From NCBI GenBank assembly GCA_054661495.1, contig BAAFSQ010000006.1, positions 34,161 through 98,160 of the forward strand: a stretch of 64,000 nucleotides of DNA, read 5' to 3'. This DNA comes from Zygophlyctis sp. KS116 (lineage: Eukaryota > Chytridiomycota). This document shows positions 43,297 to 55,710 of this stretch, piece after piece (within the stretch, counting starts at the first letter, position 1; each line of letters opens with the position of its first letter). Below the pieces are notes generated by a model. The model did no database searches, was not told the DNA's origin, and saw only the letters and a list, made by a program, of their open reading frames with translations. The position numbers and the translations under genes are program-made.

Positions 43297-46200
43297 ATGA
43301 AATTTGGGAAATACATTCAGTCTGCATCGGCCGAATGGGCTTCTCCTTGGTATATGGAATATAAGGGACTAAAGAAAATTATTTCGGCTCTAGAGTCTTC
43401 AAACACTGGATATACTCTCTTGGCTGCACCTCCTCCCGATGACGATCAAGCATTAAAAACGACATTCTTTTATAAATTAGACAGAGAGTTGGAAAAGGTC
43501 AATGGATTTTACATGCAGAAAGAAGGGCAGTTTAGAATTAGATTAAGAACTCTCACTGACAAATTAAGGCTGTACGAAAAAAGGAAAAGGATTGAATCTT
43601 TAAGAATATTAAAGGAAGCTCATGTTCAATTTATTAATGATTTGGCAAAATTACAGAAATTTGTAATGATTAATTCTGAAGGATTTAGAAAAATATTGAA
43701 AAAGTATGATAAAAGGTCTAAATCTGCTACAAAAGATGCTTACATGGCTAGGTAAATAATAAATAATCTGATAAATAAGACAAGTAAAGACAAAGCCTTG
43801 TTTTAATTCTGAAATTTTAATTGAATTAACAGATATTGCTTCAAGTCAAATTAATGAAATTATCAATCTAATTAAAGTATTAGATTCTGGAAGTAATTCT
43901 GGTACACATTTAGTAAATGGGAATGGTCGAGATTCTGAGATTTCACTGGTTATTTCTAGGTTATCGTCAAAGTCTACATCACCTTCAGAAATTAATGCTT
44001 TTGATTTAAATGAATTTGAATCTAATTTGCAGGAATTTGTTCAATTAGGTCAAGTTTCCAGCTTGTCACAACTTTTGAATAAAAGAATATCAGAGCAAGA
44101 GGGATATTGTGCTGAAGATTTGGAAATTATGGGACGTGTTTTTCTAAATACTTGTAATGGGGCTTCTCTAGAAGTATTTGACTGTTTTTTAAGTCATGTT
44201 CCGGAATTAACAATGTTGGGTATAAGGGATGATATCTCTGACAGAACTCCACTGCATGAACTAGCTATATCTGGTAGAATAAAGGTTTTGAGAATGTTGT
44301 TGGAAAAAGGTTTACATGTAGATCCAGAAGATACCTATGGTAGACGGCCTATTCATTATTCGTGTATGTATGGACATATATCTACTTCATTATTATTAAT
44401 TTCTTACAAGGCAGATTTAGAGTCTCCTGATCATGATGGAGCGACTCCGTTGGTTCATGCCATTCGAGGAGGGCATGTTCAACTAATTGAGCTACTGATA
44501 GAAGAATCCGGTGTTAAGCTGGAATATTCTTCAGAAGTGATTCAAAATCCTCTCATTGTGTCTGTTCAATTAGGTAATTTGGAAATCACAGAAAAGCTTT
44601 TAAAGCGTGGTATTCAAATTTTTCCAGATTCTCATGGTTTAAGCCCACTCCATATTTCTTGTAGAATGGGGTATTCAGGAATCACATCAATACTCGTAAA
44701 GTATGGCGGGCAGATAGATGCGTCTGACAATTTTTACGGTTGGCAACCAATATTTTTTGCAGTTTCGGAAGGACATTTAGAATGTGCTCGTGAACTGATT
44801 AAAGCCGGTTGCCGTTTAGATGTTAAGGATGAAAATGGGTGGTCCCCTTGGACTTTGGCGTTATACCATGGCCACATCGACGTGGCTAAACTATTGGAAG
44901 AATCTTCTCAAGGTGCAGGTAGTGGTGATCCTTCTCCTGGTTCTGTACGCCCCATTGCTCCAAGCGAGCTCTTAGATTCTGATTTAGCTCAGCATGATTC
45001 TGATATAGATGGTATCCCTTCTCTGTCACTCCCACCACCTATTATTCCTTGCCGTATATAGTAAAATAGTATTTTTTTAATTATTAGTGGTCATACTTAT
45101 CTCGATAAAAAGGTACTCATTCGAATTCAATTTGGATCTTACAAGTCCTGTTCTGCAGAAAAGTCTCCACTGCGATTATTTGGATCTCATCAACTGTCGA
45201 CCATAAAGTTAGAACTGACTCCAAAGCCAGAAGAATTAGCCTCTTATACAGTTGCACTTCCTTTGAAAGATATGCAAGAATTCGATTTTATGGTGGCAGA
45301 CATGGATGCTTTCTCTGTACAATTTGATGTTTACCCTATGTTTGGCACCAAGTCAATCGGTCGGGCGATCGCTCTCCCTTCTATTTTTAAGATATTGTCG
45401 GCTTCCAGTTGGTCTGGTGCAGGGGAATATGAGACATGTATTTGCCCTTTGTTTGATTCGCACTTGAATGTAGTAGGAGAAGTTGAATTTGTATGATATT
45501 TTTCATTTTTATTCTAGGAATTTTGCTTAATCAAGCCTTTTGTGCATTCTGCTGTACAGATTGGTGGAAAAGTAGAAACTTACTGGAAATCAACTGCTAT
45601 AATACCCACTTCGGAATCAAATTCAGAGCAGCGCACTATTCAGTCTTTTATCACGGCTTCTTCTCTAGCAGAGGAATACCTAGACGCTATAGTTCAAATT
45701 ACATCTGATGGAATACCTGTGGTTTACCCATATTGGTATTTGCCTTTTGAGGGTTTCCCAGTTTATATAGCTTCAATAACCCACGCTCAAGCCAAAGCCC
45801 TCTTCATTAAATCTAAAGGAGAAGCTTATAAAGGGAATTCCTATTTGCCTGCAGTCAATGATAGGTCTCAAAGTCAAAATAGCTCGTATTTGTCCGATGT
45901 TATTTATGATTCCTTTTTGACTTTAGAGGAGCTGCTTCAGGTATCATTTTTCTTTTCATTTTTAGACTTTGCCTCCTTCATTGGGGATATGTATCAATAT
46001 TAAATATCCGACAGCATCTCAGCGCTCAATTTTAAAGATTACGAATACATCTGATGCGCATTTGTTTGTCGAACGCATTTTAAAGCTTGTGTATGATAAT
46101 GCGACTCGGAGTCGATCAATTATCTTTTCATCTTTCAACCCATCCATCTGCTCAATTATCAATTGGAAGCAGCCGAATTATGGAGTTTTTTTCGGAACTA

Positions 46201-46526
46201 GATGTGGCTACCTTGTTCAAGAAGGTCCTTGGAGGCAACCAGAGGCCGAAACAGATATACGTTGTAATTCCATAAAAGAAGCGATTAAATTTGCCAAATC
46301 AAGCAATTTGCTCGGTCTAATCTGCGAAGCAGCTCCAATTGTAAGCAATGTATGTTCTAATCAATAGACAAGTAGTCCTACGATTATTGATGCTATTAAA
46401 AAAAGTGGTCTTTTATTAGCTATATTTGGACCTGATAATCAAGATTCCCTAAAAACAAGAGTACAGCAACATGTGGGTGTTGATGCCATCATTTCACATC
46501 ACATTTTGCGTTACAACAATTCCTGA
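43297..46526 (+). CDS. PHO81: PHO81-like SPX-ankyrin protein with degenerate GDPD domain
   Basis: 1,031-aa product from six exons; introns 28, 27, 27, 25 and 27 nt. The start at 43297 ([27 protein letters not shown]) is the canonical SPX start with inositol-pyrophosphate-binding lysines; the SPX domain runs to about residue 180. About seven ankyrin repeats follow (e.g. [39 protein letters not shown]), then a C2-like zone ([14 protein letters not shown]) and a C-terminal GDPD-like barrel. In the barrel the catalytic positions look lost: the HR pair is replaced in ETYWKS, the ExD in AIVQI and the HD in VYPYW. It is therefore a PHO81-type regulator (CDK inhibitor of the phosphate pathway) rather than an active GDE1 hydrolase. 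Confidence 0.88.
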
Positions 46527-46791
46527 TGATTTTATTATGACGGATAGAAGTTTTATATTCCTAATACTTATTCTTAGGATGTCTGCATTTGATTTTACTT
46601 GTTTGTTGACAAATTTTCAATAGAGTAATCATTTATATTATTTACTTTCTTTGCTTCCTGACCATAATAATTCGCATTTTCTTTCAATTCGTGCACTTTT
46701 TACAATCGATGGTTCGATGAAAAGTCAAATATCATCATGGATTGTCTTAAAATTGAGCATGCAGTTCCTGAACATAAAGCAATAGTCTTAT

Positions 46792-48423
46792 TTAAGAATT
46801 ATTATAACGAGTTTTTTTATGGTATGGCCGTTCTTCCCACTCGCTTTGGGAGCGAAGATCCTTCCTATTATCTTCTGAATACTTTTTATCACGAGAATAA
46901 TACCGACGACTGGAGCGATGATCATCATAATCAGCTCTAGACCGACGGCCATCATAACTATTTCCTCCATCAGAACTACGATCTCGATCACGACTAAAAC
47001 TACGAGACTTTGATCTAGAATCATATGAATCAAAAGAGAGCTCGTGAACCACTTGGCGTGCGGGTTGTATCCGCCCTACCGGTGATAAAGCATCAAAATG
47101 ATTGGGCATATTTTGTCGTGCTGATGGCATACCTGGAACATACATGGACTTATTAGCAGCGTCTTCTCTAGCTTTCCTAGCAGCCAGTTCATGTGATGTC
47201 GGGAAAGGCTTAAAACTATTTTTTAAAAATAAAATCCATACTCTTCAGTAAAAGGCCTAGCAGCAAGAGGCTCTGTTGTAAAATAGCGATGCTTAAGAGC
47301 TTCTGTAGCAGAGGGTCTCTTTTTAGGAAACATAACCAATAAATGATCTAAGAAATCTACAGTTGCTACATCATATCTAATATTAAAAGAATTTTTCCAT
47401 ACTGATTTAATGGGTATTTAGTTTTAATCTGACGAGGATGTATTTCAGAAAAATCTTCAATCGTACCAGTGCTTGGACTAAAAATTGGCAGGGATTTAAA
47501 TCCTGGCCAACTTTCTTCAGTTGGAGTTCCACACAAAGCATTTACCCTTTCTAATTGATCTAAATCTGATGAACCGGGCATAATTGGTCTCCTCTTTAAC
47601 ATTTCACCAAATATACAGCCAGCGCCCCATATATCCACTGCAGTTCCATATTTATTTGCACCCATGAGTATTTCCGGTGGCCTATACCATCTGGTTACTA
47701 CTAAATTAGTATATTTAGCATCTGGATTTGGATTTAAAGACCGTGCCTTTTTAATTAAACTCGGATATATATACCAATCCAAAATCAGCAATCTTTAGAG
47801 CACCTTGATTATTAATTAAAAGATTTGCCGTTTTCATATCTCGATGTATAATTTTTTTCTAAGCCATTTGATGTAACTATACTTACATCATGTAAATATT
47901 CTAATCCACACAACATTTGCTTGGCGTAAGATTTTATAATCTGAGGATCTAATTTAACCTGAGAATTTTCCAAAAGACCTGCCAAATCATGATCCATATA
48001 TGGAAAAACCATATACATCTGACCTCTATTTTTTTTCGCTTTATCTCCTATACATTAAATAATGAAATCACCTTTTGCAAATGCCATTTCTTTCATAGAA
48101 ATCACATTATGATGATTACATCTCTTCAAAAGTTGAATTTCACGAATTGAAGTTACTGGCATCCCTTCTTGATCATTATGCAGAATAATCCTCTTTAGAG
48201 CGACCTTGTCTTTTTCCCTAGAATGAAATCCTACAAGAACTTGTCCAAACGTTCCTTCGCCAATCTTGTGCTCAACAGTGTAATCTACAATATCAGAGAC
48301 TCCTCTAAATTTCTTTTTTTTCTTTACCGGCTCCTGATCTTCTAAAATTTCCCCATCCGAGACTTCCCCATCCTCTGATTCTCTATCCTTTACATCCATG
48401 TCTTGTAATGGAAATTGTGGCAC
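46792..48423 (-). CDS. BUR1: BUR1/CDK9-type cyclin-dependent kinase
   Basis: 499-aa product from six exons; introns 24, 28, 28, 26 and 26 nt. An acidic N-terminus ([17 protein letters not shown]) and basic KKKKKFRG precede the kinase. Its landmarks are [13 protein letters not shown], the PVTSIRE cyclin-binding helix (PITALRE-like), [19 protein letters not shown] joined by a splice, and [14 protein letters not shown] with the T-loop threonine. The C-terminal ~110 residues are rich in RS/SR and RD ([12 protein letters not shown]). The kinase would phosphorylate the RNA polymerase II CTD and Spt5 during elongation with a Bur2/cyclin T partner. The SR-rich tail suggests nuclear speckle or splicing coupling. 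Confidence 0.9.
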
Positions 48424-48548
48424 TTTTGACGCCCCTGCCCCTGTCAGTCTTGATTCGCTTTTTTGGCACTTTTCGTGCTGATATTCAGGGTTCGTACACT
48501 AAAAAAAGAATAATAAATCCATTCATTTCTAAGCTGAGTTTATGTCCG

Positions 48549-48555
48549 TGACGTC
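48549..48555. promoter_or_regulatory. CRE-like TGACGTC upstream of LRRC9
   Basis: TGACGTC at 48549-48555 lies 28 bp before the LRRC9-like ATG, matching seven of the eight bases of the bZIP CRE palindrome. It sits in the 160-bp spacer divergent from BUR1. Inference only. Confidence 0.2.
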
Positions 48556-48583
48556 GTTTCCTGTCCCTTAAAATCCCCTACAT

Positions 48584-51500
48584 ATGGAGAAAGACACATC
48601 TAAAAATTTATATAGGAATGATTCTGAAATTCAGAATATATGTCTGAATAATGGAATTTCAGAGTCAAGTCTAGTTTACAAGATAGATTCAATAACCAAA
48701 CTAGAAATGTCGCACTTTAATATTTCAAATATCAATAGGAAATTCTCAGTATTTACAAATCTTAAATCTCTTACAATTGTAGCGCAAGATATTTCATTCA
48801 TGTCCGAAAATTCTTTAATTGACTGCAATTGTTTAGAGAAATTGTGGATTTGTGAAACTAAAATATCAGAAATAAATGGACTTCCTTGTAATCTCACACA
48901 TCTCTATATGTATTCAAATCAAATTAAGAGACTTGCAGGTATTGAGAAATGTAAAGATTTAAATATTCTTTGGCTAAATGATAATCGTAACTTTAAATAT
49001 GCTAATCTTAGAAATAAGTAAACTTGAAAATTTGGAACGACTTGTTCATTTAAAGGAACTTCATGTTGCTAATAATGAAATTTCTTCAATCGGACACTCT
49101 TTGAATATGAACTTGGAATTACAAGATCTAAATATTTCTGGGAATGATATTTCATCCTTTAGGGAGATTCTACATCTTACAAGACTTCCAAAATTAGAAT
49201 TCTTATGTCTAAGTGATCCTAATTTTGCAGAAAATCCAATATGCTCGCTTTGCAATTATCAAACGCATGTTGTTTATCATCTGCCAAATTTAAAAACTTT
49301 GGATACTTTGGAGGTTTGTGATGATTCAAGAAAAATGATTTCAGCTACCATATTGAAAAAACGAATGTAAGAATATTTATTCGTGATTATAGGTATTACA
49401 ATATGCGAATAAAAACAATCAAGCGAAATACAAACTATTTATTGAAAATGATTGATGATTTTGCCCAAGCAAATATAGAAAAAATGGTTTATGATCTAAA
49501 GGAGTTGGATGTAAGATCAAAGGCAATTCAAAGGGCAATGTCAGATATGAACATTTTATCAATTAAAAATGGTAAAAGTCCTACAAAATACATTGATTAT
49601 CAAAATGCTTTACAAGTTATATCAAAGATTGTCGAGAAAAAGTATAATCTGCTGTCTGTTCATAATGATCACAATAATTGTATTCAGAATCAAATTTCAT
49701 TACAGAGTGATATGGCTATAAGGTGGGATAACTCGTGCTTATTATTTTTAGAAAATTACTACTAGAGCTTGAGACTGGAGGAAATGTTCGATTTGAAGAT
49801 GAGCAAAAAGATGAGCCATGGGTTAAAGAGTGCGAAGGATTGGTCAAAATATTTATAAAGAGAAAACTTGCATCGAACTCTCCAAAATCAGTTCAAATTC
49901 ATCGACTATCTAAACTTCATAACCGAAATTTGAAGTTATTACTAGAAACTAAACTTGGTTCTAAAATGCAGCAACAAAATTATTCATTTCATCTTTGCTG
50001 GAAATTTAATCAATCTGAAATGGATGCATTTGAAATTCTGGAACATGGATTTAGAAAGGATATTCCGCTAACTTTTTCAAACTATATGGACTGCACACTT
50101 ACAGAAAAATCTTCTGTTGATATTGAGTCATCTAAGCGCCTAGACAGAGCATTAATAGTTAGAGTCTATACTGATCGAATTTGTGATATTAATGACGGCG
50201 GTATTTTTCACAGTAATAACAAAAAAAGATTTGCATAATTTAGATAAAGAGGCCTATCGATCATATGATGCTGTTTACAAGAATATAAAATCCTCTTCTG
50301 ACAAAGTAGGTATGGAATCAGTAAAAGACTATGTCATTTTGGACGGTAGTATAATTGTTCCAGAGTACTTTATCGAATACTCAGTTGAGCGGGAAAAAAA
50401 TAAGTTTCTAACTAAATTTGAAAGACTCTCATTAGACATCGCTTATTCTAATAAATTATCACATTCAAATATGCCACAAATCATAGGATCTCTTTCAAAA
50501 CATTTTGATTCATCACCGGTATCAAGGAATTTAACTAATTAGTAGAACATTCATAGTAGATTTGACGATGATACAATAGCCGAAATAGAGGAGAAATTTC
50601 CCCAAATTAATATCGCCACTACAAATCCTTCAAAAGAAATTAATCAATTGGTATTTTAGGCTTTTTATTAATCAGAAGGAACATATGGACATTATAAGTG
50701 ACAAATTAAATTTAAGTGGAGTTCGAGATATAACACTTGAAGGGCATGACTTTCACAAGATACAAGACTTATGCTTAAGCTATTGCTCACTTAAACAGTA
50801 TCCAGATCTTAGTTCTCTGCCTAATTTGGTAATTTTAGATGTTAGCCATAATAGTATACATGAATTAGTAGATGGTCTTCAGACTTCTTTAAAATTACAG
50901 AATCTGGACATATCAGCCAATTTTATATTGAGCGCTGAAAATATCAGGTTTCTAAAAGATTTTCTTCCGGGGATTCAAAAACTAGATCTAAGGTTTAACC
51001 CCATCAATTTTAGAAAAGGATATAGATCGATGATAATCTCAGTTTTGGAAAATCTTTACGTGCTTGATTGCCAAGAAATCATTCCTTCTGAAAAGGTGAC
51101 TTTTAATAACTTATATTTAGATTTTTTTAAATCAGCGTGGAATGAAGCAGAAACTTGAAACAGGTTCGTCAGCTCAACCATACCTTTTCCGCCCCTTGAG
51201 CATGCGAACCAAATCTGGATATGGCTCATCTGCAACTCTGAATGAGTATTTACTGTCAATAAAATGTGCCAATCCTATTGAAGCTTTTAATCTCGAGTTA
51301 ATCACAATACTGGAGCTGGACTCATGCAAATTGTTTAATTTGAATGATCTACCATTAGGGTAATTATTTTTAATTGAATCTAGTTTGGTAAATTTGAAAT
51401 GGGCAAGTTTTAGAAATAATGGGCTGCGTGACATCTCTAAACTGGCTAGTTATAAGACTTTGGAAGAGTTGACTCTAGAAAATAATGATATAGAAAGTTT

Positions 51501-53038
51501 AGACTGCTTAGCAAGCATAAAAGGGCTTACTAAATTGGATGCCAGCAAAAACTTAATTACGACTATCGAAAATGCCACAGAATTCGAATCATTGATTCTA
51601 CTTTCACTAGAAAACAATAAATTGAAAAGCTTACGACCATTTTCAAAGATCGCATCTCTTATGGAATTTTGTATATATAAGATTCTTCTAACTATAAGAT
51701 GCGGCAAATAATAGTATCACTGATCTATTTAATGTATTCACTCTGAAAGACTTATCAAGATTGATCATTCTAGACTTAACTGGAAATCATGTTTCCGACC
51801 TTGAAAACTACAGAAACTTTACTATTTATCATTTATCTAGACTCAAGGTAACAGTAAATTATTTTACTCTTAGATATTGGATGGCTCAGCTATAAGTCAA
51901 ACAGAGCAGTCAACAGCCAGAGAAGAGTACATGGGTAAATTAACAATTGAGCTATTGGGAGAACGTATCGGTCACTTCTATTTCAAGAATATCACAGAAC
52001 TGGACTTAAGAAATTGCAAAATCAAAGAAGTTGAATGTCTAAGCAAAGGAGAATTCAAGAATCTAAGAAAACTCAACTTTGATAACAACCTACTGACGAG
52101 TATCGACTGCTTTATAAGCTTATCGGGATTGAGATCATTAAGTTTAAGCAATAATCGTATAGAAAGGCTCCTTTCTTCCGATCCATTATCTTACACTGTA
52201 TCCGGCTCAAATTTGATATACGGACACAGCTCAAAAATCGACATTCCGGAAGGAACCAAATTATCCTACTTTTTACCAATGCTTGAAGAATTAAATCTAG
52301 GAAATAACTTAATTACCAGAACTTCAGATTTATATCTCTACCGAATGAAGAATTTAAAAATTCTTTTTCTTCACGGAAACAAAATTTCAAAGGTATGAGT
52401 ATTTTAGAATAATTTATAGGTGGAGGGATTTGAACATATGATTAATCTTGTTGAACTAGTATTGGATAAGAACCACATAAAGGCAACTGACCCATCTTCG
52501 TTCCTCTCATTGATAAATCTTAAACATCTAAGTATAAGGGAAAATAGACTTAAGAGTCTTGTAAATTTCGACTGCATTCCTAACTTGCGACGCCTTTTTG
52601 CTGGAAATAATCGTATTCATGAATTATTTGAAATTGAAGTATGTTTTATAAACTTATTATATTAGAGAATGAAACTTCCAAGCTTGATAGAAATGAACCT
52701 AGAAAATACAGCTGTCTCGAGAAAGCAAATGTATCGCACAATTGTAATAGTTCAATTTCCTCAAATACGTATCATTGATGGATCTGAAGTATTTAAGGAA
52801 GAAAAAATGAGAGCAGAGGTATATTCTTTCAAAGAATTAAATGCAGGCATATTATATGGAGCAATGCCTCCTAAGGGACGATCTTAAACCTATCTTGAGG
52901 GGAGTAACGCATCCGACATCTCTTCAACAGCATGCTATTTCAGGTTCAAAGTTACCAATAAAGATCGCCTCCGTTGTTCTTGATGGACTTGAAATGAAAC
53001 TAACAAGTTACTCTTCGGGATTTGGAGGTAGTGGATAA
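48584..53038 (+). CDS. LRRC9: LRRC9-like leucine-rich repeat protein (flagellum-associated)
   Basis: About 1,370 aa from 14 exons with 13 introns of 24-31 nt. The order of regions follows LRRC9: an N-terminal LRR block (SLTIVAQDIS, LYMYSNQIKRLAGIEKC, LHVANNEISSI), then the hallmark MYYNMRIKTIKRN created by a splice, a helical middle with LLLELETGGNVRFE and IHRLSKLHNRNLKL, a second LRR block, a third (LVNLKWASFRNNGLRDISKL, RLIILDLTGNHVSDLENYR), and a final LRR block ending in a Gly/Ser tail. Every junction restores an LRR register. LRRC9 is conserved in organisms with motile cilia but its role is little known. It neighbours a CFAP77-like gene in convergent orientation (63 bp apart). Confidence 0.88.
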
Positions 53039-53101
53039 CAATTTTAGTTTTTATTCAAAATTTTGAATAAATTTATCACAAATCAAACGGTACATCATGC
53101 T

Positions 53102-53953
53102 TTAGGTGTTAATTTCAGCTGCCTTTGCTACACTATGGATCTTGGTTTTGTATAATTTATTTGTAATTCCAACTATTGCAGGATCTCCATGTTGTCGGTG
53201 TGAGCTTATTTTAGGAGGCACTTTGGTAAATTTAGACATTTTGAAAAGTTCTGAAGTTTTCACTGATTGTTTTGTCCGAGAATTATTCATTCTAGTTACA
53301 ACAGTTTTATTATGATGCTTTTTCATAGCCTTTTCCTGATCATGAGATTTGTTTGTAATCATACCTTTTCGAGAGCTAATAGTTCCAATTCCTTCTTTTC
53401 ATGCTTTTGAAGCCATTCTTTTTGAAATCTATCTGTCATAAGTGATGATACGGGAGTCGAAGGGCGAGTTGGTTTCCCATAGGTAAAGTTTGGATTGTGG
53501 TCACTGGGAAGTGGGCACCGCACCCTGATGCCACTCTTTGTTCCTGGTGGGGCCATTTTTGTACTAACAAAACCCAATGCATGATCCCCAATCTTGACTC
53601 GAACAGGATGTTTTTCTCTGTATTCTTTGATACCTTTGGGAGATATAACTCCTTGCTTTGCGGAATTTCTATTCATGGTTATGTAATCTAAAGCTGGAAC
53701 AGCGTTTTTTGAAGTAGCTTTAATATTCCAATGCTGTAAAACTGATCATTAAGAAATATTTTTGTATTTTACCAGTTGCCGCACATTCTTCTGGATCTCT
53801 TTCAATTATTTTTCCATAAACATGATCTTGTCCGGGAAGATCATACACTGTCGGACGATTTTTTCCAACCGTTACCTTTACAAGTAGAGGATTGTTGGGA
53901 AATCTTTCAGTTGGACTCAACAAAGTTAATCCATTAGAAGCTGGTGGAGACAT
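53102..53953 (-). CDS. CFAP77: CFAP77-like flagellar doublet-microtubule protein
   Basis: 263-aa product from three exons (introns 31 and 29 nt). The N-terminal half has NPLLVKVTVGKNR, YDLPGQDHVYGK and, across the first splice, QHWNIK, LDYITMNRNSAKQG and KEYREKHPVRVK. The second half has GKPTRPSTPV, LMTDRFQKEWLQ and a very basic tail. This pattern (LGK...YDLP...YG, then MNR..KQG, then RPSTP) matches my recollection of the CFAP77/FAP77 family, a microtubule inner protein of the B-tubule in axonemal doublets. Identification is by eye and weaker than for SPEF1 or LRRC9. Adjacent placement to LRRC9 supports a flagellar role. Confidence 0.62.
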
Positions 53954-54042
53954 TTAAAGGTTTTAAAGGAATTTTTAGGGGATGACGCTTGCATTTGAAC
54001 GAATTCGCCGATAGTAGTACGTCACCAAACATGATAAATGAT

Positions 54043-55544
54043 TTATTTATGATCAATATCTATAACTTTCCCTGCAGTTTTGAGAGCAGTGGAGCCTTGA
54101 TGCTCCTCAAAAGTGTTGATTTTTAAATTTGCATCTACAACCACGTATCGTACTGCTGTTCCAGCAAACTCGAAGAGTGCATCATTAAGAACACCTTCAA
54201 TGATTCTTCTAAGGCCTCTCGCACCTGTTTTCTTTTCAACGGCCACTTCAGCAATTTTTCTAATAGATTCCGAATGAAAATGCAATTGCATCTAAAGGTC
54301 AATTAACTGAAAGTATTACATCGCTTCTGCGAAATATTTCACCATATTGTTTCAAGATTGCATTTTTTGGCTCATTTAAAATTGACATGAGATCTTCTAC
54401 ATTTAAAGGCGATGCACTTGCAATAACTGGCAATCTACCAATAAATTCTGGGATTAATCCGAATTTAATCAAATCATCAGATTCCACGCTTTGAAGTGGC
54501 TCTTTTAAATCTTTTTCTTCGGCTGCTTTTATGAATTTTTCAAATCCAATAGAACCTTTTCTACCGACTCTATCTTGGATTAGCTTATCTAATCCAACAA
54601 ATGCACCAGAACATATAAATAGAATATTTGAAGTATCTACTTCAAAAGTTCCTGATCCAAATCTTTTAGAAGTAGCTCCAGGCTTTAACTGAATAGTCAC
54701 TTTTGTTCCTTCTAACATTCTTAATAATCCTTGTTGAACTCCTTCTCCAGACACATCCTTTTGATTAGGACTCATCATATCAGATTTTTTGGCAATTTTA
54801 CTAATGATTAATATCATAAATTACTCGATTTCATCTATAAATACAATTCCTCTTTCAGCCCTTTGAACATCATAATCTGCATTCTAAAATCAATTTTTTG
54901 ATAAAATACTTGAAGAAGCCTACTAATACAACTTTCTACATCCTCTCCAACATAACCTGCTTGAGTAAAAGGAGTTGCATCATTCATGGAGAATGGAACA
55001 TCTAGAAGCTGAGCAGTCGTCTTTGCTATCAAGGTCTTCCCTATATATTATTAATACTTAAATATTACCGCAACCTGTTGGACCCAGCAATAAAACATTG
55101 CTCTTATCTATAACAATATGATTTTCTGAATTTGATTTGGGTCGATCGTTTAGATTATGTTCTAATCTCTTATAATGACTGTAAACTGCATTCGCAAGAG
55201 TTTTTTTGAGTGAATCTTGTCCGACCACATGTTCATCCAATTTTTGCTTAATCTACTTTTACTGATGGATTTAATACCTCTTTTGGGTATAAAATCTTTG
55301 ATCGCATAATATTTATAAGATCTATATAATCTTCTTCCACAATTTGCCATGATTCCACCACTGGCTCATTTTGATAAGAATTAAATGAATTAATTCCGGG
55401 ATAACCATTTCTCTTACTCTCATGTTTAAGTCTACTAACTTTAATCTTTTCCTTGTTTAGTTTCTTAAATCCATCACGTCCTTGAAAGCCTGAATACGAT
55501 CTAAAAGTAAAACTGGTGACTTTCTTATCAACAAATCTACTCAT
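54043..55544 (-). CDS. CLPX: Mitochondrial ClpX-type AAA+ unfoldase
   Basis: 454-aa product from six exons; introns of 31, 28, 26, 24 and 28 nt. The basic, Ser-rich N-terminus ([19 protein letters not shown]) looks like a mitochondrial presequence. There is no bacterial-type zinc-binding domain, as in Mcx1. The AAA+ module has [18 protein letters not shown], Walker [26 protein letters not shown], Walker [44 protein letters not shown] (sensor/arginine finger) and [16 protein letters not shown]. Yeast Mcx1 acts without ClpP to help load PLP into Hem1; whether a ClpP exists here is not visible. Two pseudo-introns of 16 nt were replaced by better 31- and 28-nt choices. Confidence 0.92.
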
Positions 55545-55710
55545 TTTTTAAAAAAGTTTATTTGCCGATATCTTGAAATCCGCCTGATACGATCGGAGAA
55601 TATCTTGGCACGAATGCATAGTATGATTGTATGCCGCATCATCTCTTTAAGATGAGTCACTGGTAAAGATCAGTAAGCTTGGCTGATCAGGCAGAGTCAA
55701 GCAGTAAAAT

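Noticed and set aside
46737-47033. Small open frames around the BUR1 C-terminus
   Set aside because: They are shadows of the RS-rich repeat coding in other frames.
54285-54315. 16-nt introns in ClpX (near 54299 and 55248)
   Set aside because: Upstream GTA donors give 28- and 31-nt introns in the same phase with better family alignment.
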